Origin: Psoroptes ovis
Taxonomy: Eukaryota > Arthropoda > Arachnida > Sarcoptiformes > Psoroptidae
Direction of reading: 5' to 3'
Assembly: GCA_002943765.1 (NCBI GenBank)
Contig: PQWQ01000009.1
Coordinates: forward strand, 1,054,001-1,118,000
DNA length: 64,000 nt
Shown: positions 63,419 to 64,000 of the stretch, piece by piece
Layout of the letters: the number at the start of each line of letters is the position of its first letter
Numbering within the stretch: the first letter of the stretch is position 1
Translations under genes and position numbers: made by a program
Notes under the pieces: model-generated
What the model was told of the DNA's origin: nothing
Seen by the model: only the letters and a program-made list of their open reading frames with translations
Databases searched by the model: none

Positions 63419-64000
63419 ATGATCGTAATCATCATGATAATTTGGGATACATTAGGCACATTTTGGCAATATTTTCGTCAATATCAATTAAATTCATCAT
63501 CATCATCATCATCATCATCTTCAATACGAACGAATAATCAAAATATTCAGAATAATGATGCAAACAATGATCATTGTAATGCTAATACTTCTGACGAAGT
63601 CGTTGATGGTGATAATGAACAATTGAACAATTTAAAACAACAACCAAATACATCAAAAATCATCGGCAACAATGTAAAACATTATAAAATAAATAATGAT
63701 GATAATCAATCATCAAGAATAAACGATGATGATGATGATTCTTGTATTGATCATCATCATCATCATCATCAGCAACGACAAGAATATTCTTATATTAATC
63801 AAAAATATCAACAACAAACACATGTGAACAATCGAATTAAATCCGAAAACTTGCAAATGAAAATTGATGAAAAACATTTACAAAAACAACAATCGTCATC
63901 TTCAAATGATAATCATAATAATAACAATATTTTTCTAAATCGTTTATTCAATTCTTTGAATTCAATGATTAATGTGAATAAACATTTTGTAAATATGCAA
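63419..64000 (+). CDS. Partial coding exon 4, probable further alternative first exon
   Basis: A frame of 194 codons stays open to the window end. The last in-frame stop is TGA at 63386, and no clear acceptor precedes the ATG at 63419, so this also looks like an initiating exon; Met6 (63434) is an alternative start. The N-terminus is hydrophobic and aromatic (WDTLGTFWQYFRQY near residues 9-22), unlike the other three first exons. It is followed by a Ser run, Asn/Asp/Gln-rich sequence, an Asp run, a His6 tract and Gln-rich segments. I recognise no family. Its strand, low-complexity style and position after three first exons suggest another isoform start of the same gene, but it could be the first exon of a different gene. 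Confidence 0.55.
   Translation, partial: MIVIIMIIWDTLGTFWQYFRQYQLNSSSSSSSSSSIRTNNQNIQNNDANNDHCNANTSDEVVDGDNEQLNNLKQQPNTSKIIGNNVKHYKINNDDNQSSRINDDDDDSCIDHHHHHHQQRQEYSYINQKYQQQTHVNNRIKSENLQMKIDEKHLQKQQSSSSNDNHNNNNIFLNRLFNSLNSMINVNKHFVNMQ

Noticed and set aside
1..64000. Search for PDE4 UCR1/UCR2 and catalytic exons inside the window
   Set aside because: No frame with FDV-NG, RRESFLYRSD-like or HNSLHAAD-like sequence was found; they must lie outside if the gene call is right.

Overview
The window looks like a piece of a very AT-rich arthropod nuclear genome, most likely an acariform mite. That assignment is an inference from three things: the base composition, Asn/Gln/His-rich coding exons that use AAT, CAA and CAT codons, and abundant mariner-type mini-elements. 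There is no operon structure, rRNA, tRNA or CRISPR array. About 96 percent of the window is non-coding, and I could support only + strand coding exons.

The main reading is that the window covers the 5' half of one large gene with several alternative first coding exons: 7061-7479, 24199-25013, 50160-50980, and a probable fourth that starts at 63419 and is cut by the window end. Each of the first three has an in-frame stop within 15 bases upstream of its first ATG, a low-complexity N-terminus, a short more complex C-terminal segment, and a strong GTAAGT or GTGAGT donor in phase 2. All three could therefore be spliced to the same downstream exon. The second exon ends in RRRHSWIC and the first in NRRHTLANVN. 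These resemble the variable N-termini of long cAMP-specific phosphodiesterase 4 isoforms (Drosophila dunce; mammalian PDE4D3 has RRHSWIC and PDE4D5 has RRFTVAHTC just before the shared UCR1 region). The shared UCR1 and catalytic exons are not in the window and should lie downstream.

The long gaps between exons (1-7060, 7480-24198, 25014-50159, 50981-63418) hold simple repeats, long A and T tracts and many inverted repeats. The most striking component is a family of 23 very short (about 80-84 bp) mariner-type miniature elements, with TTAGGTTGTCC-type ends and mostly intact TA target duplications. They fall into two types: type A is almost a pure hairpin, and type B has an asymmetric core. There are also two short hAT-like non-autonomous elements (27711-27805, 51417-51610) and one copy of a second TTGGTC-ended mini-element (37931-38001). 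Several isolated perfect or near-perfect hairpins do not belong to these families.

If the gene model is right, most of these elements lie in introns of the longer isoforms and would be transcribed as hairpins within the pre-mRNA.
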